DNA of 13,937 bases from Candidatus Woesearchaeota archaeon. GTDB taxonomy: Archaea > Nanobdellota > Nanobdellia > Woesearchaeales > JAGVYJ01. Shown piece by piece: positions 5,370 to 12,368 of this stretch. Each line of letters opens with the position of its first letter. Position 1 is the stretch's first letter. The notes beneath the pieces are model-generated. The model was not told the DNA's origin. It did no database searches and worked only from the letters and a program-made list of their open reading frames with translations. The stretch lies in contig JAGVYJ010000032.1 in assembly GCA_018303315.1 (NCBI GenBank), positions 1 through 13,937 of the forward strand, read 5' to 3'. The translations under genes and the position numbers were made by a program.

Positions 5370-5561
5370 TTTCCTTTGTGGCAGCCTGCCACACCCCTAC
5401 GCAATGTGGGGCATAAAGCCCCACGGAACGGGGATTCTTCTCCAAAGGTCGTTCCGTGAGACTTCGCGAAGCGAATGTCTCACATTGCACATGGGGTTTG
5501 CTTCAAGTTTTTGCTTGAAGGCTTGGAAATCAAAGATTTCCAAGAGCGGACCGCCAAAATG
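5370..5561 (-). other. Structured 192-nt intervening sequence in tRNA-Gly
   Basis: This stretch separates the two tRNA-Gly parts and is nearly all inverted repeats: 5378-5384/5386-5392 (7 bp), 5406-5412/5418-5424 (GTGGGGC, 5-nt loop), 5422-5430/5450-5458 (9 bp), 5456-5462/5477-5483 (7 bp), 5501-5507/5514-5520 (7 bp) and 5522-5531/5535-5544 (10 bp, AAA loop). It has no plausible ORF. It may be an unusually long tRNA intron, a structured RNA, or a non-autonomous palindromic mobile element. I could not identify a convincing bulge-helix-bulge motif at the ends. Confidence 0.65.
5401..5488. repeat. Compact four-way junction of perfect stems
   Basis: GCAAT (5401-5405) pairs with ATTGC (5484-5488) and encloses three directly adjoining hairpins: 5406-5424, 5425-5455 and 5456-5483. 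Almost no base lies unpaired between stems. ACCCC (5393-5397) and GGGGT (5493-5497) can add a further outer helix. Found by direct reading of complementary strings. Confidence 0.7.
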
Positions 5562-5641
5562 TTGAACCCGGGTCGCGAGCTTGGAAGGCTCGAATCATGG
5601 CCACTAGACCACCGGCGCACAACTGCACAGAACCGGGCTCT

Positions 5642-5651
5642 GTTTTAAAAG
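5642..5651 (-). promoter_or_regulatory. TATA box of tRNA-Gly
   Basis: CTTTTAAAAC on the minus strand is centred 28 nt before the first tRNA base (5618). It sits immediately after the stop codon of the TadC-like gene. Confidence 0.5.
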
Positions 5652-5652
5652 T

Positions 5653-7749
5653 TTATGCCTGAAGAACGTTGCTGAGTATCGCTGACGCGAGAATATTGAA
5701 AAGCATGATTACCACGAATGACAGCATGACATACAACAAGGTGCTCTTGACAAGGTTCTGGCCGAGATTGTACTCCTCTGTAACCCTGTCCTCACCGTTC
5801 TCTATGCCGCTCACCAGCATGGTGAGGATGAACACGACTTCCACTACATACAGGCCCACTATTATCTGGAAATAATATGTTGGCATTCCCTGGCCGAATA
5901 TTTCCAGAAGGCCCTGCCCTGCCGTGACCTGGCCTATGTCTGAAGTGCCACTTTCTATCTGGCTGAGCTGGGCTGAAAGCTGGTTAAGGATGGCGATTAT
6001 CATCGAGGTTATTCCCACAACAATCGCTGATATTGCCGGGGCAAGAAGGCTGGCCTGCTGCTTCATGTCAGACACGATGTCAGCCATCAGGTCGGTGAGC
6101 CTTTCATTAACCCTGTGAATGTCCCGGATGTACTGCGAGACATTTATCATTGCCTGCGATGCTATCAGGGGGCCTTTCTTTATGCTTTCCACGAGCACTT
6201 TCATGGTGCTCTCTATCAGCGCGCTCGGGAAAAATGTGAGCGCCCCTATTTTTTTGTCGAATATCGCCCTGTTTATGTCGGCGCCCAGCCTTGTGATGTT
6301 CAAGGTGACAAGCTTGAAGAAATCCCCCGAGGTGGTGTTTTTCAGCATCTCAGAGGTTTTTGCAAATGCAACCTCAGCAGGCACGCCGTCTCCCAGCCTG
6401 TTTCCTAGCTGGAAAAGCGCTGACGAGAATTCGTCTTCAAGCTGCTTGGCCTGCTGTCTGAGCTTGATTGTATTAGTGCTTCTCAGCCGGTAATACATCC
6501 CAAGTCCGAGCCCTGCCGCCAGGATGACTGCCAGGCTGAGTATCGTCGCCCCGAGCCCATATGGCCCCATCTCTCCCTTGTCTGAACGCATGTATTCGAG
6601 AAGCGAAAACGGGCCTATGTCCATGTCAAAGTCAGGATTTATGACATGCAGCCAGACCGGCATAAGCCCAATCAGCAGCAGGCCAAAAGAAACTATGCCT
6701 GCAACCAATACTGCGTGTCCAGGCCGCTTCAGCTGCGGGTTGCCCTCGTCTATTTGTGTGTCCCCGTATCCGGTAGGCCTCTTGCTGAGTATCATCTTCC
6801 CAAGATAGAACAGCCCTATGGGAAGCGTGACATTATACAGAGTTGCTATGTATATGGCAAGCATGTTGGGGTTTATGTCTGAAGCCATGAAGCTTGCCAC
6901 AAGGGGAAGGATGACAAGTCCCAGCACAGGAAGTATTATGCCAAGCATGTACAATATGGTAAGAGGGCCCTTCAGGTTGTGCGAGTAATGCTGCATCTTC
7001 TCGTATGTCTCATCCAGCATCACTGCCAGGCTCTTGTCAATCAGGCTGAGCCTTCTCTGCTCTGAGCCCTCTGCAAGCGAGCCCTCGAGCAAATGCACAG
7101 CCTCCACAAACTCGAGATTTGATGTTCGCCATCGCTCAAGGTAATTGTCAAGGGCCTCTTTTATGGTGCCGTATTTCTCTGTCTCAACGTCCCAGAGAAT
7201 CTTCTTCAGGTCTATTGTCAGGGGAGGGCTGAGGTGCTCGGCTGCGAAGTCAACGGCCCGCTCAAGGTTTGACGTGTGGCGCATATAAGTCACGAGGTAA
7301 AACACGCACTGCACCATCTGGTTGCTTGCCTTGAGCCTCCAGTTGCTGGCAAGGAATTCAGGCAGCCTCAGCAGCACAAGAACCAGGACCAGTGCTATTA
7401 TCAGGAAGTATGCTACAAAGAACATGCTCTGGAATGCAAGGAAGCTCAGCAGGCTTCCGAGCACAAACACGACCAACGGAAAAAGGTAGGCGAAGCTTGT
7501 CGCCCCTGCCGGCGAAATCTCCAGGTGGCTGACCTCTATGTCCTGCTTCAGCTGCTCTGCCTTTTTCTTATCTGGGCCAATGTGCAGCACCTGCTCGCTG
7601 ATGTTGCAGAGTTTCTCATATATGGTGAGGTGCCTTGGCAGAAAGTTCTTCTTGAATTCCAGGTAATTGGAGGTTTTCTGTTCGTCATTTACCTGGCCAC
7701 CCAGCTCCTGCGACAGCCTGAGCAGGTACTTGTCCTTCACACTGGGCAA
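5653..7749 (-). CDS. TadC/ArlJ-type pilus platform membrane protein (two T2SSF domains)
   Basis: The 698-residue protein is the probable inner-membrane platform partner of the adjacent ATPase in a type IV pilus or secretion machine. About nine membrane segments can be seen: residues 85-103, 108-128, 262-287, 298-318, 344-370, 398-420, 568-590, 626-646 and 672-695. Two cytoplasmic T2SSF-like helical regions lie at about 145-255 (with MVQCVFYLVTYMRHTSNLER and a matching LLEGSLAEGSEQRR) and 430-560 (FSSALFQLGNRLGDGVPAEV, an ordinary T2SSF start), giving the duplicated layout of archaeal ArlJ/TadC-like proteins. It starts with TTG at 7749, 4 nt after a perfect GAGGTGA that also contains the stop of the ATPase gene, so the two are translationally coupled. 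The pilus or secretion substrate is not in the window. Confidence 0.85.
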   Translation of the reverse strand: MPSVKDKYLLRLSQELGGQVNDEQKTSNYLEFKKNFLPRHLTIYEKLCNISEQVLHIGPDKKKAEQLKQDIEVSHLEISPAGATSFAYLFPLVVFVLGSLLSFLAFQSMFFVAYFLIIALVLVLVLLRLPEFLASNWRLKASNQMVQCVFYLVTYMRHTSNLERAVDFAAEHLSPPLTIDLKKILWDVETEKYGTIKEALDNYLERWRTSNLEFVEAVHLLEGSLAEGSEQRRLSLIDKSLAVMLDETYEKMQHYSHNLKGPLTILYMLGIILPVLGLVILPLVASFMASDINPNMLAIYIATLYNVTLPIGLFYLGKMILSKRPTGYGDTQIDEGNPQLKRPGHAVLVAGIVSFGLLLIGLMPVWLHVINPDFDMDIGPFSLLEYMRSDKGEMGPYGLGATILSLAVILAAGLGLGMYYRLRSTNTIKLRQQAKQLEDEFSSALFQLGNRLGDGVPAEVAFAKTSEMLKNTTSGDFFKLVTLNITRLGADINRAIFDKKIGALTFFPSALIESTMKVLVESIKKGPLIASQAMINVSQYIRDIHRVNERLTDLMADIVSDMKQQASLLAPAISAIVVGITSMIIAILNQLSAQLSQIESGTSDIGQVTAGQGLLEIFGQGMPTYYFQIIVGLYVVEVVFILTMLVSGIENGEDRVTEEYNLGQNLVKSTLLYVMLSFVVIMLFNILASAILSNVLQA

Positions 7750-7753
7750 TCTA

Positions 7754-7760
7754 TCACCTC
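7754..7760 (-). promoter_or_regulatory. Ribosome binding site fixing a TTG start
   Basis: GAGGTGA on the minus strand ends with the TGA stop of the ATPase gene and lies 4 nt before the TTG at 7749. It decides the TTG start for the TadC-like gene; the next in-frame start candidate is a GTG at 7740. Confidence 0.7.
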
Positions 7761-10033
7761 TGCATGTTTTTCTTCAGCGTATTTTTCAGCCAGTCTTCCC
7801 ATTCAAAGAGTATCCTTTTCTCATCGAGGCTTCCCAGCTCCTCCCTGATTTTGTCAGAGATTCTGTGAAAGCTGTCGTTTGCAGTGATTGTGAATTCAGC
7901 CTCGAGGATTTCAGGCCTTCCGGCCTTCTCAGCAACCTCAACCAGCCTTTCCTTGATTTTTGCCCGCAGCAGCACATTGTTCCAGACAGCGTCCCAGTTG
8001 CCTGCCCATTCCTTGACATTGCCTGCTATTCCCTTAAGTATATCGCTCTCCCCGTTGAGCAGGTCAGAAGTGGGCTTCAGTTGGTCAGACTTTGCATCAT
8101 ATTTGAGAAGGTCCCTGAACCCGTTTTCAGCGAGCGGGTCTTGCTCCCATTGCTTGCCTACCTCAGTAATCTGCGTCACCCTTCTCCACCTGTGCAGCCC
8201 GTCTGCGCTCCTGATTGGGTTTGCAACCACCACTATGTCAGTTGCCTTGAAGCTTGTCCTCGGCACGCCAAGGTCATTTACAACCCTGTCGAACACCCCG
8301 TAGGGGCTGTCCCCGTGGATTGTTCCCGCGACCACATTCGCAAGCGCGCCAACCCTCATCGCCTCATACAGCGCCCTTGCTTCCGTGGACCTTACCTCTC
8401 CCACTATCAGCGCTGAATCCCCCAGCCTGAGTGTGCTCCTTATGCCCTCGTCAGCAGCCGCCTCTGTGCTGCCCTGTGTGAGTGCAGATGCGACCTTCAT
8501 GCTCTGCACATTGAAGCCAAGTTCCCTCAGCGCGGGCACCGGCAGCTCTAATGTATCCTCAACCGTGATTATCCTGTATTTCCTCATTATTTCCGTCATT
8601 ACAGCCCCTAGCAGGCTGGTTTTCCCCGCTGACCTTGTCCCGGCCACGAGCATTGTCCTGGAGCCGTCGACAAGGAAGCTGAGCATGCCCGCAGCCAAGG
8701 GCGTCATCATCCTGTTCTGTATCATCAATGGCAGCGTCCAGGGCCTGTCCCTGTGCCTCCTGAATGCAAAGGCGAGCCCGCTCGGGTTGAGTGGGGGAGC
8801 AATCGCCGCAACCCTTGCATTTGCATAGGGAAGAAGCAGCTCTGTATCTATTATCGGGTTTGCCTCGTCCAATGGCCTTCCTGAAATAAGCCTCATCTTC
8901 GATGCCCAGGAGTCGCCCTCGCTCACCGCAGGTATTATGTTCGTGGTGCAGTCGTCGAATTCCTGGTGCACAATGAACATGGGCAGCTTTCCCATGGGGC
9001 TGTTTATTGTTATGTCCTGCACTTTTGCGTCAGAAAGCAGCACCTCAATCAGGCCGAAGCCTATGCTGTGCCTTATCAGTATCTTGGTCAGCTCGTCTAT
9101 GTCCCTTGACCTGAGCCTTATGTTGTTGTAATCGCTGAGCTCTTCCAGCAGGTCAGAGCCCACATTCTGGAACACCTGCCTCATCCTCCCGGGGTTGACA
9201 AATTCCGAGCGCTCAGGCCTGTGCTCTGAAATTATCCTTCTCGCCTCGTCCAGCAGCATGTACTTGTCTTCAGAAAGCTTGAACTCCGGCGGGGTAAGAT
9301 GATACAGCAGCTGTACTGTGTCCGGCAGCTTGAAGATGGTGACCTCGGCATCATCAGGCAATGTATAGTTGTCTATTTCCTCCCCATCCTGCGGGAAGGC
9401 AGCCATGAGCTTTGTGAACATGAAGTCCGGCTTGATGGTTGGCGAGAATACCCGCCTGTACACAGACCTGTCCGCAGGGTCGTAGCCGGCAAGGTACGGG
9501 CTTGCCATCAGGATTAGCTTGGTTTTGTCAAGCTGACCAAGCACCTGTGCAATCAGGTTTAGGAATTTCTGGGTCAGGGCACGCTCATCGCTGTCTGCCT
9601 GGTTGTTGAGAAGGATTCTTTCGTGCCTGTCCAGCCTCTTCAATTCAACATATGCCCCCACTGGGTCGGCTTTCATCCAGTTGTACACTATGTTCTGGAA
9701 CTGGATGTATCTTCTTCTGGTTTCCGTGGATTTGCCGAGATGCTCAGGGCTGAATGCTGCCCTTTTTTTTACAAGGCCGTTCTGAATCTTTGCTATTTCT
9801 GTGAGCAGAGTGACCTGCTCAAAATCATATTCATAGTCCCTCTTCTGGTAAAAAACAACCCTTGTTATCCCCGGGTTCTGGATTAGCTGGTCCATCACCT
9901 GGGCCATGCATATGGAGTTGTCCTCGAGGCTCGGGAAGAATTCTGATGCAGCGTAGTCAAGGCGCAGGGTTACGTCACTGCCTTCCCTCTGTATTTCCGT
10001 AGGTGTTTCTATCCTTTTCAGCTTTTGCGCCAT
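7754..10033 (-). CDS. TadA/ArlI-type pilus or secretion ATPase
   Basis: This is a VirB11/GspE-superfamily hexameric ATPase that would power pilus assembly or secretion together with the TadC-like protein. Numbering from the longer 762-residue frame (GTG at 10042): Walker A GTRSAGKT at 468-475, Asp box TVEDTLELP at 493-501, Walker B ALIVGEVR at 544-551, His box GTIHGDSP at 573-580. The N-terminal domain with the LLSDAKVQDITINSP segment (335-349) is typical of this family. The protein is longer than ArlI (about 550 residues), with an extra charged N-terminal region of about 280 residues and a C-terminal extension of about 130. The ATG at 10033 is preferred because a TATA-like box lies 28 nt upstream; the GTG at 10042 is possible. 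It is coupled to the downstream TadC-like gene. Confidence 0.9.
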   Translation of the reverse strand: MAQKLKRIETPTEIQREGSDVTLRLDYAASEFFPSLEDNSICMAQVMDQLIQNPGITRVVFYQKRDYEYDFEQVTLLTEIAKIQNGLVKKRAAFSPEHLGKSTETRRRYIQFQNIVYNWMKADPVGAYVELKRLDRHERILLNNQADSDERALTQKFLNLIAQVLGQLDKTKLILMASPYLAGYDPADRSVYRRVFSPTIKPDFMFTKLMAAFPQDGEEIDNYTLPDDAEVTIFKLPDTVQLLYHLTPPEFKLSEDKYMLLDEARRIISEHRPERSEFVNPGRMRQVFQNVGSDLLEELSDYNNIRLRSRDIDELTKILIRHSIGFGLIEVLLSDAKVQDITINSPMGKLPMFIVHQEFDDCTTNIIPAVSEGDSWASKMRLISGRPLDEANPIIDTELLLPYANARVAAIAPPLNPSGLAFAFRRHRDRPWTLPLMIQNRMMTPLAAGMLSFLVDGSRTMLVAGTRSAGKTSLLGAVMTEIMRKYRIITVEDTLELPVPALRELGFNVQSMKVASALTQGSTEAAADEGIRSTLRLGDSALIVGEVRSTEARALYEAMRVGALANVVAGTIHGDSPYGVFDRVVNDLGVPRTSFKATDIVVVANPIRSADGLHRWRRVTQITEVGKQWEQDPLAENGFRDLLKYDAKSDQLKPTSDLLNGESDILKGIAGNVKEWAGNWDAVWNNVLLRAKIKERLVEVAEKAGRPEILEAEFTITANDSFHRISDKIREELGSLDEKRILFEWEDWLKNTLKKNMQR

Positions 10034-10055
10034 CTCTACCACTTCCTGCGAAAGT

Positions 10056-10066
10056 TTCTTATAGAA
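10056..10066. promoter_or_regulatory. Near-palindromic TATA box of a divergent pair
   Basis: TTCTTATAGAA sits in the centre of the 59-bp gap between the ATG at 10033 (-) and the ATG at 10093 (+), about 28 and 32 nt away. It is close to palindromic, so both directions could use it. A further TTTTTAAAG at 10072-10080 is too close to the plus-strand start but could serve the minus strand. Confidence 0.5.
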
Positions 10067-10092
10067 GGGAGTTTTTAAAGGTTTGTGATAAT

Positions 10093-10554
10093 ATGGACAT
10101 ACCCCAGCCGCCTCAAGGTCAGCCTGGATTTTTCCCGCAGCGGAGGGAGCCAGTGCAGCCGAGTTCTACCATAGCAGAGGAGCTCAACAGCATAAATGCA
10201 AGGCTGAGGATGCTTGAAGACCGGTATACCACCCTCCAGCGAAAGAGCCAGGTGACAGAGCAGAATCTCATTGTTTCCAACCGCAGGGAGGATGTTGAGC
10301 TGAAAGCCCTGCATTCCGAGCTGATGGAAATCAAGAAGGAATTCGCTGAGATAAAGGACAGAGTCAAGATGTTTGTGAATGAGCTTCGTACCACTGCAAA
10401 GAAGGAAGAGGTTGATGTTCTCAAGAAATACATTGCATTGTGGGAGCCTGTGAATTTCGTCACAGCCCATCAGGCTGAGCAGATGATAAATGATGCCGTG
10501 GCTGAGCTCAGGGCAGAGCTTGAGGAGAAGGAGAAGGCTTTGCTTCAGCAGTGA
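10093..10554 (+). CDS. Coiled-coil protein divergent from the pilus ATPase (FlaC/D-like motif)
   Basis: The 153-residue protein has a Pro/Gln-rich N-terminus (MDIPQPPQGQPGFFPQRREP), then a long heptad coiled coil at residues about 24-110 (ELNSINARLRMLEDRYTTLQ; LHSELMEIKKEFAEIKDRVK), then the motif LKKYIALWEPVNFVTAHQAE (about 112-131) and a second helix to the end. The 'kYI.LWePvnFVT...e' motif recurs, as I recall, in coiled-coil proteins next to archaeal pilus or archaellum genes, and resembles FlaC/FlaD-type proteins; this is a memory-based match. The ATG at 10093 is chosen over the more upstream frame start because the TATA-like box at 10056-10066 predicts a leaderless mRNA beginning there. 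Divergent placement suggests a cytoplasmic scaffold for the ATPase platform. Confidence 0.75.
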   Translation: MDIPQPPQGQPGFFPQRREPVQPSSTIAEELNSINARLRMLEDRYTTLQRKSQVTEQNLIVSNRREDVELKALHSELMEIKKEFAEIKDRVKMFVNELRTTAKKEEVDVLKKYIALWEPVNFVTAHQAEQMINDAVAELRAELEEKEKALLQQ

Positions 10555-10655
10555 GCTCTTAATTATAGTTGGCTTGTCTGTCAATCTCCCGTTGCATAAT
10601 TATTTTCTATGTTGAAACTAAATGTTATCACTGTAAAGTAGCGAAAATACAAACA

Positions 10656-10664
10656 TTTTTATAC
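10656..10664 (+). promoter_or_regulatory. TATA box for the GGCT-like gene
   Basis: TTTTTATAC is centred 28 nt upstream of the ATG at 10688, fitting a leaderless transcript. The rest of the 10555-10687 gap is AT rich; I see no RNA or ORF in it beyond this promoter. Confidence 0.55.
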
Positions 10665-10687
10665 TCGAGAGTAGAGTAAGCTATTGA

Positions 10688-11647
10688 ATGACTATGGCAG
10701 AAGAAAGATTCCGGCTACCGGCAAAGGAATTCAAGGGACCTCCTTTGCACCCTCATCTTTACCCTGGCGAGCGGCCTGCTTCCAGCTATGTGCTGTCCCA
10801 TGATGACGGAGTGCCGACTGTTTTCCAGCTTTTTGATGTTAACCTTGGCCGGCTTGAGGCTGCATTAGTGGCAGGCACAGGTAAAACACTTGATGAATTT
10901 CTTGTCTCAAAAGGCAGGGCACCTGTTGAAGAGAGACTTGTTTCTCTTGCCTATGGTTCCAATGTCAATCCGATGCAGCTGGTGAATCGCAAATTTGGGG
11001 CTTTGCAAACAAAAACTGGCTTGCCTGATATTGATGTAGTCGCCATAAAAGGATTCACAGAAAATTATGCAGTTGTATTCATGCCTTATATCCCGGAGTA
11101 TGGCTCAGTGCCTGCAACCATAATGCCTTCTCCGGGAAAGGTGGAAACATGGATATTGCTTCTCGATGATGAGCAGCTGAAAAGAATGAATGATACAGAA
11201 GGCCTTAACATAGGAAGTTACAGGATGGGCGTCCAGCCATTCACCCATGAAGGCCTGACACTGCCGGCATATGGTTATTTAGGAGGGAAATCCGGGGTCT
11301 TCCTTGACCCGACTACCTCAACGCCTGTAAGATTTGCCGGAAGAAATTACACATCTATAACCGATGATTTTGTTCCAATAGACAGTACTGGCTCAGACCT
11401 CCCTGAAAGCACTGAACTTGAGATGATGATTCTGGTAAACACTTTGCAGAAAAAGTTTTCCGGCATGGAGCTTTTCGAATGGGCTAAAAAGGCTTTTGTG
11501 CTGACTCAGTCAGGAAAAGAAAGGTCCGCCTGGGTAAATTCATTTCTCAGAGATTTTCATAGCCGTCCCGTTGAATTTCCCGGCACAGAGTTTGTAGACA
11601 ATCCTTATGAAACAGAGTCTCTTAAAAGGCTAAAGGATGTAGCCTAG
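10688..11647 (+). CDS. Gamma-glutamylcyclotransferase-like (AIG2/GGCT fold) protein
   Basis: Residues about 84-180 match the GGCT-like fold: the substrate-loop motif LAYGSNVNPMQL (YGSN at 89-92) after a hydrophobic strand, then VPATIMPSPGKVETWILLL (141-159) and DEQLKRMNDTEG (161-172), where Glu171 is a candidate for the catalytic glutamate of this family, followed by YR. GGCT and relatives cleave gamma-glutamyl amines with release of 5-oxoproline, but the substrate cannot be given here. The 319-residue length exceeds that of simple GGCT proteins (about 150-190): there is an N-terminal extension of about 80 residues and a C-terminal region of about 120. The leaderless start at 10688 fits the TATA box; the ATG at 10694 is an alternative. 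It appears to be a single-gene unit, inserted between coiled-coil genes. Confidence 0.7.
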   Translation: MTMAEERFRLPAKEFKGPPLHPHLYPGERPASSYVLSHDDGVPTVFQLFDVNLGRLEAALVAGTGKTLDEFLVSKGRAPVEERLVSLAYGSNVNPMQLVNRKFGALQTKTGLPDIDVVAIKGFTENYAVVFMPYIPEYGSVPATIMPSPGKVETWILLLDDEQLKRMNDTEGLNIGSYRMGVQPFTHEGLTLPAYGYLGGKSGVFLDPTTSTPVRFAGRNYTSITDDFVPIDSTGSDLPESTELEMMILVNTLQKKFSGMELFEWAKKAFVLTQSGKERSAWVNSFLRDFHSRPVEFPGTEFVDNPYETESLKRLKDVA

Positions 11648-11669
11648 TTTTCTCATTTCCCTGCGAAAC

Positions 11670-11679
11670 CTTTAAAAAG
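11670..11679 (+). promoter_or_regulatory. TATA box and ribosome binding site for 11714
   Basis: CTTTAAAAAG is centred 40 nt before the ATG at 11714, predicting a leader of about 13 nt. GAGGT at 11702-11706, 7 nt before the ATG, is a good ribosome binding site. Confidence 0.55.
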
Positions 11680-11713
11680 CAACTTTGACATGGAATAAAG
11701 AGAGGTAGATAGG

Positions 11714-12055
11714 ATGGGTTTATTTGATATGATTGCAAAGAAAAAGCCTGGAGAGCATGCTGCTCCTCAGCCAGCTTTTGGTGCCAATGTCCCGACAGAG
11801 GTTGTCAGGCAGTTCAGGCAGCAGGGCCTCACCAACAACCAGATAATCCAGAATCTTCAGCGCCAGGGCTTCAAGAGCCACCAGATTTTTGACGCTTTGA
11901 ACCAGGCGGATATGAGGGCAGGCCCTCCTGCAGAGCAAATGCAAAGGCCGGAACTGCCAAGGTCAGATATGCCCATGCCTCCTTTGGAAGAGCCAGTGCC
12001 CCAAACCTTTGCCATGCCTGAGCCTCAGCCTGCAAAGCCTTCTGATCATCGATGA
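11714..12055 (+). CDS. DPANN-type coiled-coil protein, N-terminal part (frameshifted)
   Basis: The 113-residue ORF has a short N-terminal motif (MGLFDMIAKKKPGEH), then a helical UBA-like segment with two half-repeats (VVRQFRQQGLTNNQIIQNLQ and RQGFKSHQIFDALNQADMRA, residues 30-70) and a Pro/Met-rich linker. It ends abruptly after SDHR. The next ORF, in the +1 frame, begins with LIIDEKWQDLL without its own ATG. In DPANN proteins of this type that I recall, the MGLFD head, the 'G.s..qI...L..~Gy....I..Al.qad' repeats and an 'AIIDEKW' coiled coil are parts of one protein, so the gene is probably broken by one extra base near 12028-12045. Role unknown; possibly linked to the pilus module nearby. 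Confidence 0.7.
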   Translation: MGLFDMIAKKKPGEHAAPQPAFGANVPTEVVRQFRQQGLTNNQIIQNLQRQGFKSHQIFDALNQADMRAGPPAEQMQRPELPRSDMPMPPLEEPVPQTFAMPEPQPAKPSDHR

Positions 12056-12368
12056 GAAATGGCAAGACCTTCTCAAGGATGTCAACAAGATTGTCCAGTG
12101 GAAGGGCGCCATGGAAAAGCGCATGACGGTCATCGACAACAGGATTTCTGATTTGCAGAAGGAATTCGAGAGCCTTCGCACAGCCCTCCTGGAAAAGATT
12201 AACCAGTATGACAAGAACATCGTGGATGTGGGCACAGAGCTCAAGTCAATGGAGATGGTATTCAGGAAAGTCCTGCCGACGTTCACAGAGAATGTTTCTG
12301 AGCTTAAGAGGATAACCTCCAATATCAGGTCCCAGAAGCCCAAGAAAAAGTCCCTTGACGAGCTTTAG
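12009..12368 (+). CDS. DPANN-type coiled-coil protein, C-terminal part (frameshifted)
   Basis: This frame has only a TTG at 12009 as a possible start, and its first 11 residues (antiphase to the Pro-rich linker) look non-native. True coding seems to begin at LIIDEKWQDLLKDVNKIVQW. The rest is a long soluble coiled coil: AMEKRMTVIDNRISDLQKEF, ALLEKINQYDKNIVDVGTEL, KSMEMVFRKVLPTFTENVSE and LKRITSNI. It ends with a basic tail. No internal ATG precedes the conserved IIDEKW segment, which is the main reason to regard this as the 3' part of the gene that starts at 11714. Its TAG at 12366-12368 overlaps the stop codon of the convergent gene at 12365. Function is unknown. Confidence 0.7.
   Translation: MPCLSLSLQSLLIIDEKWQDLLKDVNKIVQWKGAMEKRMTVIDNRISDLQKEFESLRTALLEKINQYDKNIVDVGTELKSMEMVFRKVLPTFTENVSELKRITSNIRSQKPKKKSLDEL

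Larger units (their letters stand above)
5355..5618 (-). tRNA. tRNA-Gly (anticodon TCC), interrupted in the T-loop
   Basis: The 5' part is 5618-5562: acceptor strand GCGCCGG (5618-5612), D-arm GTCTAGTGGCCATGAT, perfect anticodon stem CGAGC/GCTCG (5592-5588 and 5580-5576) around the loop CTTCCAA (anticodon TCC at 5585-5583), short variable loop, T-stem CCGGG and TTCAA. Instead of closing the T-loop, the sequence diverges. The missing 3' part is at 5369-5355: GT, T-stem CCCGG (5367-5363), acceptor CCGGCGC (5362-5356) and discriminator A (5355). These restore a 7-bp acceptor stem, a 5-bp T-stem and a 7-nt T-loop. CCA is not encoded. The break lies at position 58-60, a place where some archaeal tRNAs carry introns. 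A TATA box is 28 nt upstream. Whether the tRNA is spliced or inactivated by an insertion cannot be decided here. Confidence 0.8.

Noticed and set aside
5257..5490. Small ORFs in the hairpin region on both strands
   Set aside because: They consist of translated palindromes and tRNA sequence, with no start signals or family resemblance.
5274..5544. Possible CRISPR array from the many palindromes
   Set aside because: The palindromes differ in sequence and spacing; there are no regular repeats with equal spacers.
5340..5570. Standard archaeal tRNA intron with a bulge-helix-bulge
   Set aside because: I tried to pair the sequences at both junctions and found only wobble-rich or bulged matches, so a normal intron could not be confirmed.
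7667..8416. Plus-strand ORF of 249 codons antisense to the pilus genes
   Set aside because: The opposite strand carries the well-conserved ATPase and TadC-like proteins; this frame has low-complexity composition and no promoter.
10003..10092. N-terminal extension of the coiled-coil gene to 10003
   Set aside because: It would overlap the ATPase start and the promoter region; the TATA spacing supports the ATG at 10093.
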